Part shown: positions 25,080 to 33,617 of the stretch, one piece after another | How positions within the stretch are numbered: the first letter of the stretch is position 1 | Layout of the letters: each line of letters starts with the position of its first letter | Assembly (NCBI GenBank): GCA_014385265.1 | Contig: JACRTJ010000010.1 | Coordinates: 34,588 to 98,587, forward strand | Direction: 5' to 3' | From: Enterocloster hominis (ex Liu et al. 2021) | Lineage (GTDB): Bacteria > Bacillota > Clostridia > Lachnospirales > Lachnospiraceae | Length of the DNA: 64,000 nucleotides | The notes under the pieces: model-generated | The model's input: the letters and a program-made list of their open reading frames with translations, nothing else | Database searches by the model: none | Told to the model about the DNA's origin: nothing | Made by a program: the position numbers and the translations under genes

Positions 25080-26558
25080 TTACACGCTTGTCTTCCTCAG
25101 TACAAAATGGATCTCTGTGCCGATCCCTTCTTTACTGGTGGCCCAGATCCTGCCTCCATGGTCCTCCACGATCTTCTTTACGATGGAAAGTCCGATGCCG
25201 CTTCCTCCCTTGGCTGAATTTCTCGAGGAATCCGTCCGGTAGAACCGGTCAAAGATATACGGCAGCTCTCTGGGACCGATGCCCTTTCCGTTGTCCTCGA
25301 TCTCCACCTGAACGAAATCGCCCACATCCAGGATCCGGATATTGATGATCCCTTTTTTCTTGTCCATGTATTTCAGGGAATTTCCAATGATATTGTTGAT
25401 GACCCGCTTCATCTGCTCGGCATCGGCGATGACGTATACGTCCTCATCCACATAATTGAAATATCCCAGCTCCACGCCCCTGGCCTCCAGCTCCAGCCCC
25501 ACCTCGTCGATGCAGTCCCGGAAGTAGTTGGCCACATTGATCCTGGAAAACGTATAGGGGATCTTGTTGGTGTCGATCTTGGAATAAAACGTCAGCTCGT
25601 CGATGAGCCGGTCCATGTCGTTGGCCTTATGGTAGATGGTACGTATATATTTGTCCAGCTTTTCCGGCGACGAGGCCACGCCGTCCATGATCCCCTCCAC
25701 ATACCCCTTGATGGCCGTGATGGGAGTCTTCAGATCATGGGAGATGTTGCTGATCAGCTCCTTGCTCTCCTTGTCGTACTGGACCTTTTCCTCCGTGCTC
25801 TCCTTTAACCGGATCCGCATTTCCTCAAAATTCTGGCAGAGCTGTCCGATCTCATCGTCATCCTCCACCTCCAGGGTAAAGTCCAGGTTTCCGTCCCGGA
25901 TCTTCTTGGTGGCCTCCTGGAGCTTTCCAATGGGCCGGAGAATGGACTGGTATACCCAGACCGTCAGCACCGCCCCTGTGATGAACAGGATCATCACGCT
26001 GGTGACCAGCATCTCAAAGATCATGGACTTGGCCTCCGGCACCATATCCATTACATTGGTCACCAGATAGACGCCGCCGTCATCTCCGTCCGGAAAGGTG
26101 AACTCCCGGATCTTTAAAAGATGCTCCGTATCCTTATCCAGGAAATTTCTCCAGGACGACGGGGCTGCTGCGTCCTCGTAACCGAAAAACTCCTGCTTCA
26201 GCTCCTCCACAGTGGCTGTATCGCCCACAAAGAGCAGATTCTCCGCCTTCCGCACCACCAGGAACGAGTGCTTCATGGAAAGCCTCCCGTTCAGATCCGC
26301 CAGGTACGTCTCATTGCTGAACTTCCCCGTATCCGACTCCAGTACCTTATCGATCTCCTTCTGGATGGACTCCGTTAAGTGGCTGAAGACCCGGATGGAT
26401 GCGCCGGAAAACAGATCCACATCCTCTGAAACGCCGTAGGTCTCGCTGAATACCCTGGCCTGGTAATTGTTGAGCCCGATGATGGCCATATAGATCAGCG
26501 TGATGGGAACGACTGTGATGGTGAGGAATGCGATGGCAAGCTTTGTACGGATCTTCAT
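25080..26558 (-). CDS. Membrane sensor histidine kinase
   Basis: 492 residues: membrane helix (about 8-28), an extracytoplasmic sensor domain (about 30-170), a second helix (about 173-195), a HAMP domain (ILRPIGKLQEATKKIRDGNL), the H box ISHDLKTPITAIKGYVEG with the phosphorylated histidine, and the ATPase domain with N box MKRVINNIIGNSLKYM, G1 VEIEDNGKGI, F box IFDRFYR and G2 GGSGIGLSIVKKIVEDHGG. It phosphorylates the adjacent response regulator. The ATG at 26558 (MKIRTKL) has GGGGGAG upstream; the longer frame to 26687 includes the preceding terminator hairpin and is rejected. The signal sensed is unknown. Confidence 0.93.
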   Translation of the reverse strand: MKIRTKLAIAFLTITVVPITLIYMAIIGLNNYQARVFSETYGVSEDVDLFSGASIRVFSHLTESIQKEIDKVLESDTGKFSNETYLADLNGRLSMKHSFLVVRKAENLLFVGDTATVEELKQEFFGYEDAAAPSSWRNFLDKDTEHLLKIREFTFPDGDDGGVYLVTNVMDMVPEAKSMIFEMLVTSVMILFITGAVLTVWVYQSILRPIGKLQEATKKIRDGNLDFTLEVEDDDEIGQLCQNFEEMRIRLKESTEEKVQYDKESKELISNISHDLKTPITAIKGYVEGIMDGVASSPEKLDKYIRTIYHKANDMDRLIDELTFYSKIDTNKIPYTFSRINVANYFRDCIDEVGLELEARGVELGYFNYVDEDVYVIADAEQMKRVINNIIGNSLKYMDKKKGIINIRILDVGDFVQVEIEDNGKGIGPRELPYIFDRFYRTDSSRNSAKGGSGIGLSIVKKIVEDHGGRIWATSKEGIGTEIHFVLRKTSV

Positions 26559-26650
26559 AAACGCCGCTCCCCCTTTTTCACATGTTTTTTTTATTATACC
26601 ATACTTTCCCACCTTATTTATAAAACTATTATAAAAAATGGCAGAAAGAA

Positions 26651-26682
26651 GGCCCCGGGACGCGGAAAAAGCGCCCGGGGTC
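26651..26682 (-). terminator. Intrinsic terminator after the hut/ftc operon
   Basis: On the reverse strand GACCCCGGGCGC pairs with GCGTCCCGGGGCC around TTTTTCC, followed after a few bases by T-rich sequence. It ends the hutH-hutD-ftcD-cyclodeaminase transcript, 26 bases after its last stop codon. Confidence 0.7.
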
Positions 26683-26707
26683 TCCAATTTTTTTAATATT
26701 CGTATTT

Positions 26708-27346
26708 TTACACCAGATCCCTGGTCAGTGCGGAAAGCTCCATGACCGCCTTTTCACCGTCCATGGCCGCCTTTTCAAGCTCTGCCACCTTCGCCGCCAT
26801 ACGGGCCACAAATTCCTCGTCCTTGATGGAGCCCAGGTTGATCTTTACGTTAAGGAGGGCGCTGAGGACCGCGGTCCTGGCCATCATGGAAGCCACCAGA
26901 CCGTCTGTAACGGCGTTGGCGTTTCCTCGCTCTACCACAGCCCCAGCCACATGGAAGATCTTAAGGGCCGTTTCTGCAACTGCCAGAGGCACCTCTGCGG
27001 CCTCCTTTAAGCCGTTCTGCATGGCCTCTTTTCTGGCCGCCTTTTCCTCATCGGTATTTTTCGGCATACCCAGGGCGTTCATATACGCGGTGAAGGATTC
27101 CGTATCCTTCTGGATGGAATCGATCAGCTCTTTTCTGAGAGCCGCTCCCTCTGCCGCCAGACCCTTCATCTCCTCTTCCACATCTGCATATTTCGCTTTC
27201 CCGATGGTCAGGTTCGCCACCATTTCTGCCAAGGCGGCTCCCAGGCCGCCGGCTAAGGCTGCAACACTTCCGCCGCCCGGAGCCGGAGCGTCAGAGCCTG
27301 TCACTGCCGCAAATTCTTCCACAGATAAATTTTTTAAGTCTGCCAC
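26708..27346 (-). CDS. Cyclodeaminase/cyclohydrolase family protein (formimidoyl-THF cyclodeaminase)
   Basis: 212 residues, almost wholly alpha-helical, with the family motif SDAPAPGGGSVAALAGGLGA (residues 18-37) and a conserved NANAVTDGLVASMMA. In histidine breakdown this enzyme converts 5-formimidoyl-tetrahydrofolate to 5,10-methenyl-tetrahydrofolate and ammonia. In animals it is fused to the formiminotransferase; here the two are separate genes three bases apart, so the pairing supports cyclodeaminase rather than a stand-alone methenyl-THF cyclohydrolase (FchA), although the sequence resembles both. Confidence 0.88.
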   Translation of the reverse strand: MADLKNLSVEEFAAVTGSDAPAPGGGSVAALAGGLGAALAEMVANLTIGKAKYADVEEEMKGLAAEGAALRKELIDSIQKDTESFTAYMNALGMPKNTDEEKAARKEAMQNGLKEAAEVPLAVAETALKIFHVAGAVVERGNANAVTDGLVASMMARTAVLSALLNVKINLGSIKDEEFVARMAAKVAELEKAAMDGEKAVMELSALTRDLV

Positions 27347-27349
27347 GGT

Positions 27350-28258
27350 TTATTCCTCCTCTAAAAGACGGTTTTCCATGATCTGGGACGGATCAAAGCC
27401 TGCCACCTGGAGATAATACTCGGCGCAGTCCACCAGAGCCTGCATGGGAAGGAGTCCCACGATCTCGCTTTCCAGCACTGGAACGCCGTAGCGCTTTGCC
27501 TCCATTTTCACAGCCTCGAAGGCACGGTATACGGCCGTCTTTGTATAGTCAGTCAGGTTCATGGATACCTGGGCCAGATTTCTGTCCTCCAGCATCACGC
27601 CGATGGCCTTGATGTAATGGTAGCCGCCGTTGATATTCCTTACGCGTCTTGCGATCTGGTTTGCGATCTCCAGATTATCGGTGCCCAGATTTACGTTATA
27701 GGCCACCAACGGCATCCTGGCTCCCACTGCGCTGACGCCTGCTGTGGGATGGGGAGCGGCCGGTCCGAAATCCGGAGCCCATTTTTCTGTATCCTGCATC
27801 TTCTCTGCCATTCCCTCAAACTGGCCCTTGCGGATGCTGGCCAGGTTCGCTCTGTGGGGAGCCGTCGCGGAAGACTCGTATAAGAAGCAGGGGATCCCGT
27901 ACTGCTCGCCCACGGTCTTTGCCACTTCCTTGGCCAGAGCATCGGCCTCCTCCAGGGTCGCGTTGCGGCACGGAATGAACGGAACCACGTCCACGGCTCC
28001 CATTCTGGGATGCTGGCCCTCATGCTTTGTCATATCGATCAGCTCCACAGCCCTTCCAAAGGAAGCTACCACCGCATCGCGGAGGGGCTCTGGCTCACCG
28101 ATCACAGTGACCACCAGACGGTTGTGGTTGGGGTCGGTCTGGTAATCCAGAAGCCGCACGCCTTTTTTTGCACGGAAGCACTCTACGATTTTTTCGATCT
28201 TTTCCAGATCGCGGCCTTCACTATAATTGGGTACGCATTCGATCAGCTTATTTCCCAT
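27350..28258 (-). CDS. ftcD: Glutamate formimidoyltransferase
   Basis: 302 residues beginning MGNKLIECVPNYSEGRDLEK, the invariant N-terminal motif, then HEGQHPRMGAVDVVPFIPC with the catalytic histidine region and YESSATAPHRANLASIRKGQ. The enzyme transfers the formimino group of N-formimino-glutamate to tetrahydrofolate, releasing glutamate, the last step of the histidine pathway here. Two in-frame ATGs exist; GGAGG abuts the first (28267) but lies 9 bases before the one at 28258, which matches the family start. Upstream gene hutD is 38 bases away. Confidence 0.93.
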   Translation of the reverse strand: MGNKLIECVPNYSEGRDLEKIEKIVECFRAKKGVRLLDYQTDPNHNRLVVTVIGEPEPLRDAVVASFGRAVELIDMTKHEGQHPRMGAVDVVPFIPCRNATLEEADALAKEVAKTVGEQYGIPCFLYESSATAPHRANLASIRKGQFEGMAEKMQDTEKWAPDFGPAAPHPTAGVSAVGARMPLVAYNVNLGTDNLEIANQIARRVRNINGGYHYIKAIGVMLEDRNLAQVSMNLTDYTKTAVYRAFEAVKMEAKRYGVPVLESEIVGLLPMQALVDCAEYYLQVAGFDPSQIMENRLLEEE

Positions 28259-28296
28259 TGATCCCATCCTCCAGTTTTTCTGTTATTGTGATTGTT

Positions 28297-28902
28297 TTAA
28301 TTTTTATCATTTTCATGTTTTTCATGGATCTCTGCTTTCACAGCCCGGGTCCCTGGCTTTATCTCATAGGCGATCCGGCTCCCGGACGGCAGTCCCCGCA
28401 GCAGGAGCCCCTGGCCTTCATCCAGGATCACTGGCTCCGGTCCGGAAACCAGGACCTCCATCCGGCCCTCATGGCAGTAAAAGAACAGGGTCCTGTACAC
28501 ATCCTCTGTCTGTTCACTTCCAGAACCGGAAAGGACCTCCAGGTCCCCTGTACAGGCTCCCTTCCTTAACATCAGATTAAAGTCCGTCACCTGCCCCCGG
28601 CTTCTGGTCTCACTGGCCCCGTCAAACCGATGGGGCGAAAACTCCTCCAGATGGATCCATGGTCCCCCGTCGTGGCATATGTCCATCTCCCCTTCAAGGG
28701 TCAGGATGATCCGGTCAAAATCCGGGAGAGACGTAAAGGTGCTCTCCTCCAGCTCCACGGTGGCGGAGCTTAAGCGCCACAGAAAGTCCCGGCTCTGGTA
28801 ATTCCCGTTTTCCGGCGCGATGGAAAACTCGGTGGTGGTCCCGCCGGACCAGGAAGAGACGCGGCATGCATCTCTTCCGATCTTTTTTATCTCCATGTTC
28901 AT
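28297..28902 (-). CDS. hutD: HutD/Ves family protein
   Basis: 201 residues starting MNMEIKKIGRDACRVSSWSG, with GGTTTEFSIAPENGNY, FLWRLSSATVELEESTFTSL, and FDRIILTLEGEM, the pattern of HutD proteins, which have a double-cupin fold. HutD occurs in histidine-utilisation operons and has been proposed to bind N-formyl-glutamate or to limit pathway flux; its activity is not established. The start codon lies two bases after the hutH stop, so no separate ribosome site is seen and translational coupling is likely. Confidence 0.85.
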   Translation of the reverse strand: MNMEIKKIGRDACRVSSWSGGTTTEFSIAPENGNYQSRDFLWRLSSATVELEESTFTSLPDFDRIILTLEGEMDICHDGGPWIHLEEFSPHRFDGASETRSRGQVTDFNLMLRKGACTGDLEVLSGSGSEQTEDVYRTLFFYCHEGRMEVLVSGPEPVILDEGQGLLLRGLPSGSRIAYEIKPGTRAVKAEIHEKHENDKN

Positions 28903-28904
28903 AT

Positions 28905-30437
28905 TTAATACTCGATTTCTGCTCCCAGGGCTTCCTCAACGGCACGGATCAGAGAGCCGTCCTCGATGATCTTTTCGCAGTAGTTGATGTCCTCATAAAG
29001 CTCCCGGTCCTCATCCAGACGGGCCACACATTTGCGCACAAGATCATAGGCCGCCTGGGTCCCCTTTCCAAGTCCCTTGTTTCCTCTCATGTCGATGCCC
29101 TGGCAGGCTACCATCAACTCCATAGCCAGCACACGGCGCACATTGCGGCCGATCTCGCCGGCCTGCCTTGCGGCGATGGTCCCCATGCTCACATGGTCTT
29201 CCTGGCCTGCGGAAGACGGGATGCTGTCCACGCTGGCCGGATGGGCCAGGACTTTATTTTCAGAAACCAGGGCGGCAGCCGAATACTGGACGATCATAAA
29301 GCCGGAGTTTACGCCGCCGTTGGGTGTCAGGAATGCGGGAAGGCCGCTGTACGCCGGGTTCACCAGACGTTCGATCCGGCGCTCGGAAACGTCGGCCAGC
29401 TCGGATTCTGCGATCTTTAAGAAGTCAAAGCTTAAAGCCATGGGCTGTCCGTGGAAGTTTCCTCCGGAAATTCCGCTTCTGTCCTCCCTGAAGATCAGCG
29501 GGTTATCCGTAACGGCATTGATCTCGATGTCCACACGGCCGCCCACATAGTTGACCGCGTCCTTGCTGGCTCCGTGGATCTGCGGACAGCAGCGCAGGGA
29601 ATAAGCGTCCTGTACACGGATCTCTCCCTGGCGGCTGGCGTTTTTGCTTCCCTCCAGGAGCTTTAATAAGTTCCTGGCTGTGGCCATCTGGCCTGCATGG
29701 GGACGTACCTGGTGGACTCTTGCATCCAGGGCGTCCACAACGCCGTTCTGGGCCTCAAAGGATAAGGCAGCGGCGATGTCGGCGGTCTTTAAGAGCGTAA
29801 TGGCGTCATGAAGAGCGTGGGCGCCCACAGAGGTCATGGCCTGGGTCCCGTTATTTAAGGCAAGCCCCTCTTTGGCAGACAGCTCGATCACCGGGATCCC
29901 GGCCCGCTCCATGGCCTCAGCGCCCGGAAGCAGCTCGCCCTTATACCAGGCCATTCCAAGACCGATCATGGGAAGGACCATATGGGACAGGGGAGCCAGA
30001 TCTCCGGATGCGCCCAGGGAGCCCTTTTCCGGGATAAACGGAGTCACACCCTTATTTAACATGGCGATCATGGTCTCCACAGTCTCCAGGCAGATGCCGG
30101 AAAAGCCGTTGGAAAGGCTGTTGACACGAAGTAACAGGATCCCCCTGGCAATGTCCTCTTTAAAGGGATCCCCCGCGCCTACCGCATGGGTGATGATCAG
30201 GTTCTTCTGCAGCAGCTTACACTCATCCTGGGAAATGACCACATCGCTGAACTTACCGAAGCCAGTGGTGATCCCGTATACGACCTTTCTCTCCTCCACC
30301 AGCTCGTTGACCACCTGTCTGGAGGCCAGGATCTTTTCTCTGCTCTCATCCGATAAAACGACTTCTGCGCCTTCGCGGCATACGGCGATGATCTGGTCCA
30401 CGGTCAGGTCATGGCCTGTGATTACAACTTTCTGCAT
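28905..30437 (-). CDS. hutH: Histidine ammonia-lyase
   Basis: 510 residues, the family norm. The ASG triad that cyclises into the MIO electrophile is in GSLGASGDLAPLSHM (about residue 143), with the expected YGITTGFGKFSDVVI near the N-terminus and QDAYSLRCCPQIHGA and FHGQPMALSFDF further on. It deaminates histidine to urocanate. First gene of the leftward operon hutH-hutD-ftcD-cyclodeaminase, driven by an activator-type promoter at 30500-30531. Confidence 0.96.
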   Translation of the reverse strand: MQKVVITGHDLTVDQIIAVCREGAEVVLSDESREKILASRQVVNELVEERKVVYGITTGFGKFSDVVISQDECKLLQKNLIITHAVGAGDPFKEDIARGILLLRVNSLSNGFSGICLETVETMIAMLNKGVTPFIPEKGSLGASGDLAPLSHMVLPMIGLGMAWYKGELLPGAEAMERAGIPVIELSAKEGLALNNGTQAMTSVGAHALHDAITLLKTADIAAALSFEAQNGVVDALDARVHQVRPHAGQMATARNLLKLLEGSKNASRQGEIRVQDAYSLRCCPQIHGASKDAVNYVGGRVDIEINAVTDNPLIFREDRSGISGGNFHGQPMALSFDFLKIAESELADVSERRIERLVNPAYSGLPAFLTPNGGVNSGFMIVQYSAAALVSENKVLAHPASVDSIPSSAGQEDHVSMGTIAARQAGEIGRNVRRVLAMELMVACQGIDMRGNKGLGKGTQAAYDLVRKCVARLDEDRELYEDINYCEKIIEDGSLIRAVEEALGAEIEY

Positions 30438-30499
30438 ATGCTACCTCTCCTTATGTGATTTTGCTGAAATTTTTACCAGTTCCAGTCGGATATGGATCC

Positions 30500-30531
30500 A
30501 TTATACACAAAAAACGTCCAAAAAGCGTCAA
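30500..30531 (-). promoter_or_regulatory. hutH promoter with 11-base-spaced direct repeats
   Basis: On the reverse strand TTGAC (30531-30527), six bases, TGGAC (30520-30516), ten bases, then TATAAT (30505-30500). The -35-like repeat is 20 bases from the -10, too far for unaided polymerase, and the repeats have the one-turn spacing used by SARP/BTAD activators. The hutU promoter has the same geometry. Confidence 0.7.
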
Positions 30532-30550
30532 ACTCTTTCACTTTATCATG

Positions 30551-33400
30551 CTAATATGTCAGACGATTCTCCAATCGTTTCTCTACCTCGGAAAGCAGCC
30601 GTTCCGTCTCCGGATTCCGGATCTTATCGGAGATCTCCCTCCCCTTCCTGTAATGCTCCCTGGCGCTCTTTAGGTCGCCCGTCTTTATGCAGGTGAGAGC
30701 GAGCCAGCCCTCGGCCCGTTCCAGGCCCCAGCGGTAGCCGTTCCGTTCCAGGCATTCCACAGCCTTTTCCAGAAGCGCCATGGCCTCCTTATACTGGCCT
30801 CTGAGACAGTGGACCTGGCCCATGCTGGAGTAGATCTGGCCCAGGCCGTTCATAAAGGACAGGCTCTCGCCCACCGCCAGGGCGCGGCCATAATAGGCCA
30901 TGGCCTCGTCCAGATGATCCTGCTTCCTGTATACATCTCCCAGATAATTGTAGCAGGCCGCCACGCCCGCGCCGTAGATCTCATGGTCCAGCTCCTCAAA
31001 CAGGGACAAGGCCTGGAGCAGCATGGTCTCCGCCACATCGTACTTTCCCTTCTGCATATAGCAGAGCCCCTTTAAGCGCATGAGGGTGGCATACTCGTCC
31101 TTTTTCTCTCCGCCCCGGCACCGGAGCCCGTGCTCCACCAGCTCCTCCACCAGCTCTGTGTTCCCGGTCTGGATCCCGCAGAAGATCTGCTGTTTTAAGC
31201 ATGCCAGGTAAACCTCGTCGTCCCCCAGCCCCAGGGCCAGGGCCATGCTGCAGTTAATGTCAGAATTTCCCCGGTCATACTCGCCCATGGCGATCTCATA
31301 CCGTCCCTTGATATAGCGCATTTCCATTTTCATCTGTCGGATCATGGGGGAATCGTCCTTTAATCCAATGACCTGCTCCGCCAGCTCCAGCATCCGCTCC
31401 GCCCCGGTCATGACGCCGAAATCGTCTCCCTGCTCCGGCATCGGGCTGTGGAGCACCGGGAAATTCTCGTTGATGACCGTGTAAAATTCCTTCAGATAGT
31501 AGATCTGATAGCGGTACGCCTGGACCTGGTCATGGCACTTATCATAGTGGTAGGCTGCCAGGGCCAGGGTCCGGAAGCCCCGGTCCGGCTGGCTCCCATA
31601 ATATTCCGCCAGCATCCGGTGGTACTGGAGGGTCTTTCCGTTACTCTGCTTTTCATACACATATTCCTGGAACAGGCGGTGGCTGAACTTATAATACACG
31701 TTCCAGCCCACCAGCACCTCCTGGATCAGAAAGGCCTCGGAAAGCCTCTCCAGACGCTTTAAGAGCGTCAGCCGGTCCGTCCCCTTCATCAGATATTCCA
31801 GCTCCTCGATACCGATCTTTTCCGGGAACACGGACATACATTCCAGGATCTCCCGCTCCCTGGCTCCCACCGATGACAGCCGGGTCTGGATGGCCAGATT
31901 GGTCTTGGCGGATTTTTCCAGGGTAAAGCCCTTTTTCCGGATCAGATTGATCATCTCCCGAAGGAAAAAGGCGTTCCCCTCGGTGGTCTTATAGATGGAC
32001 CGGCACTTTCCCGCCTCCTTTGCCACATCGGGAAGCTCCCGCCGCAGGATCTCCTCTGTCTCTTCCTCTGTAAATGGCTCCAGGCGGACCACGGTGATCC
32101 TGTCCTCCCGCACCAGGGGCTCCAGAGATGTCATCACATCCATTTCCCCATTTTTGCTGCAGGTACACAATACTGCTGTCCCGGCCCCGGAGGCGCTTCC
32201 CAGAAGCCGGTTTAAAAGCTGGAGGCTCATCCGGTCCATCCACTGGACATCGTCAAAGGCCAGCAGGACCCGGAAGCGGCGGGTAAGGCCGGAAAACAGT
32301 TCCATGATCTCTCGCTCGATCATGGAATAGGTGAGACGGCGGCTGTCGGGCCCTCCGGCGTTTTCCAGCTTAAGGATCATGGACAGGCGCTCCTCATCCC
32401 CGGTCTTTAAAAATCCCGGGCCTCCGTTTTCCTGGATCTGGCGCAGCTCCTGTAAAATATCGCTCCAGGGGTTCAGAAAAAAATCCGTTCCCTGGCGGTA
32501 GCAGGAGCTTTTTAAGGTCACCATCTGCCTGGAGGCGGCCAGCCGGAGGCTGTTTTCCAGAAACGCCGTTTTTCCGACCCCCTCCTCTCCCACCACCACC
32601 AGGCAGTTCACCGGATCGGAGGGATCCCATTCCAGAAATTCACTGACAGAAAATAATTCCTTTTTCCTCCCCACAAAGGGCAGGTCCGCCGGGCCTCCCA
32701 CGGCCTTCATATGCTCCTTCACATGGAACACCCGCTGGAACAGCTCCCGGATCTTCCGGGACGGCTCCACCCCCATCTCCTCCTTCAGGCACTTTTCCAG
32801 ATCATAGTACAGGCGGATGGCCATGATATAATCGCCATGTTCTGCATAAATGCTCATCAGCTCATAATAGATCTCTTCATCATATGGATCCTCTTTTATA
32901 AGAAGGGAGCCGTATTTCTGGACCGCCTCCATGTCTCCCTTCTCTCTGGCCTCCCGGAATTTCCCAGAGGCATTTTTTACAGACTCCTCGCTCTGCATGG
33001 CCCGGATCCCGCCGACCCACTCTTCAAATTCCAGACATTTTTTTATGTAAAAATATTCCAGGAACGGCTTCTGCTCTCCCAGATGGCCCTTTTTTACATG
33101 ATCCCAGTCAATGGACACGGGACAGGCCGGATTTAGGGCGATCCCCGTATGGCCCGCAGTCAGGATAATGTCCTTATCCAGCTTTTTCCGTACCTGGTAG
33201 ATGGCGTCCCGGAGCTTTTTCCTTCCGCTGGCCTCGTCCTCATCCCCCCATAAAAGACAGATGGCCTCCTCTCTGGTGATCTCCTTTTTCACACAGAGAT
33301 AATAAAGAAAGCCCTCCACCTTTTTATATGGAAAGCCCACCGGTTCCCCGTCTGCCAGGATGGCCGGAGTCCCGAACAGGCGTATTTCAATTTTTTTCAC
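30551..33400 (-). CDS. BTAD/SARP-like transcriptional activator with AAA ATPase and TPR domains
   Basis: 949 residues. An OmpR-like winged helix occupies about 1-95 (MKKIEIRLFGTPAILADGEP ... KKLRDAIYQVRKKLD), followed by a BTAD tetratricopeptide domain (about 100-225, ending MGVEPSRKIRELFQRVF). An AAA/STAND ATPase follows: Walker A GEEGVGKT at 271-278, Walker B VLLAFDDVQWMD. The C-terminal third is TPR repeats. Start is GTG at 33400 with GAGGGG. It lies between hutH and hutU and is the natural candidate for the histidine-pathway activator, but no inducer can be named. The promoter at 33473-33501 is canonical. Confidence 0.88.
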   Translation of the reverse strand: MKKIEIRLFGTPAILADGEPVGFPYKKVEGFLYYLCVKKEITREEAICLLWGDEDEASGRKKLRDAIYQVRKKLDKDIILTAGHTGIALNPACPVSIDWDHVKKGHLGEQKPFLEYFYIKKCLEFEEWVGGIRAMQSEESVKNASGKFREAREKGDMEAVQKYGSLLIKEDPYDEEIYYELMSIYAEHGDYIMAIRLYYDLEKCLKEEMGVEPSRKIRELFQRVFHVKEHMKAVGGPADLPFVGRKKELFSVSEFLEWDPSDPVNCLVVVGEEGVGKTAFLENSLRLAASRQMVTLKSSCYRQGTDFFLNPWSDILQELRQIQENGGPGFLKTGDEERLSMILKLENAGGPDSRRLTYSMIEREIMELFSGLTRRFRVLLAFDDVQWMDRMSLQLLNRLLGSASGAGTAVLCTCSKNGEMDVMTSLEPLVREDRITVVRLEPFTEEETEEILRRELPDVAKEAGKCRSIYKTTEGNAFFLREMINLIRKKGFTLEKSAKTNLAIQTRLSSVGAREREILECMSVFPEKIGIEELEYLMKGTDRLTLLKRLERLSEAFLIQEVLVGWNVYYKFSHRLFQEYVYEKQSNGKTLQYHRMLAEYYGSQPDRGFRTLALAAYHYDKCHDQVQAYRYQIYYLKEFYTVINENFPVLHSPMPEQGDDFGVMTGAERMLELAEQVIGLKDDSPMIRQMKMEMRYIKGRYEIAMGEYDRGNSDINCSMALALGLGDDEVYLACLKQQIFCGIQTGNTELVEELVEHGLRCRGGEKKDEYATLMRLKGLCYMQKGKYDVAETMLLQALSLFEELDHEIYGAGVAACYNYLGDVYRKQDHLDEAMAYYGRALAVGESLSFMNGLGQIYSSMGQVHCLRGQYKEAMALLEKAVECLERNGYRWGLERAEGWLALTCIKTGDLKSAREHYRKGREISDKIRNPETERLLSEVEKRLENRLTY

Positions 33401-33472
33401 CGTATCCCCTCACTTTCGCTTGCGGCCGTACTGCCGCAGTTCCCTCACGGATGCTGGTTTCTTCTGCCTTTA

Positions 33473-33501
33473 AGTATACAAAACGTCCAAAAAACTGTCA
33501 A
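33473..33501 (-). promoter_or_regulatory. Promoter of the BTAD regulator gene
   Basis: Reverse strand: TTGACA (33501-33496), 17-base spacer, TATACT (33478-33473). Unlike the hutH and hutU promoters the spacing is normal. A TGGACG copy lies in the spacer, 12 bases after TTGACA, so the activator might bind here to control its own gene. Confidence 0.7.
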
Positions 33502-33514
33502 CTATTCCAGCTTA

Positions 33515-33546
33515 TTGACGTTTTTTTGACTCTCTGGTGATATACT
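33515..33546 (+). promoter_or_regulatory. hutU promoter with 11-base-spaced direct repeats
   Basis: TTGAC at 33515-33519, six bases, TTGAC at 33526-33530, ten bases, TATACT at 33541-33546. The geometry is identical to that of hutH. Confidence 0.7.
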
Positions 33547-33617
33547 CTAAGTAACTGAATAGTTCCGCAGATTTTAGAAAGACTAAGACGTTTCTGTTAT
33601 AAAGAGAAAGGATGAGA

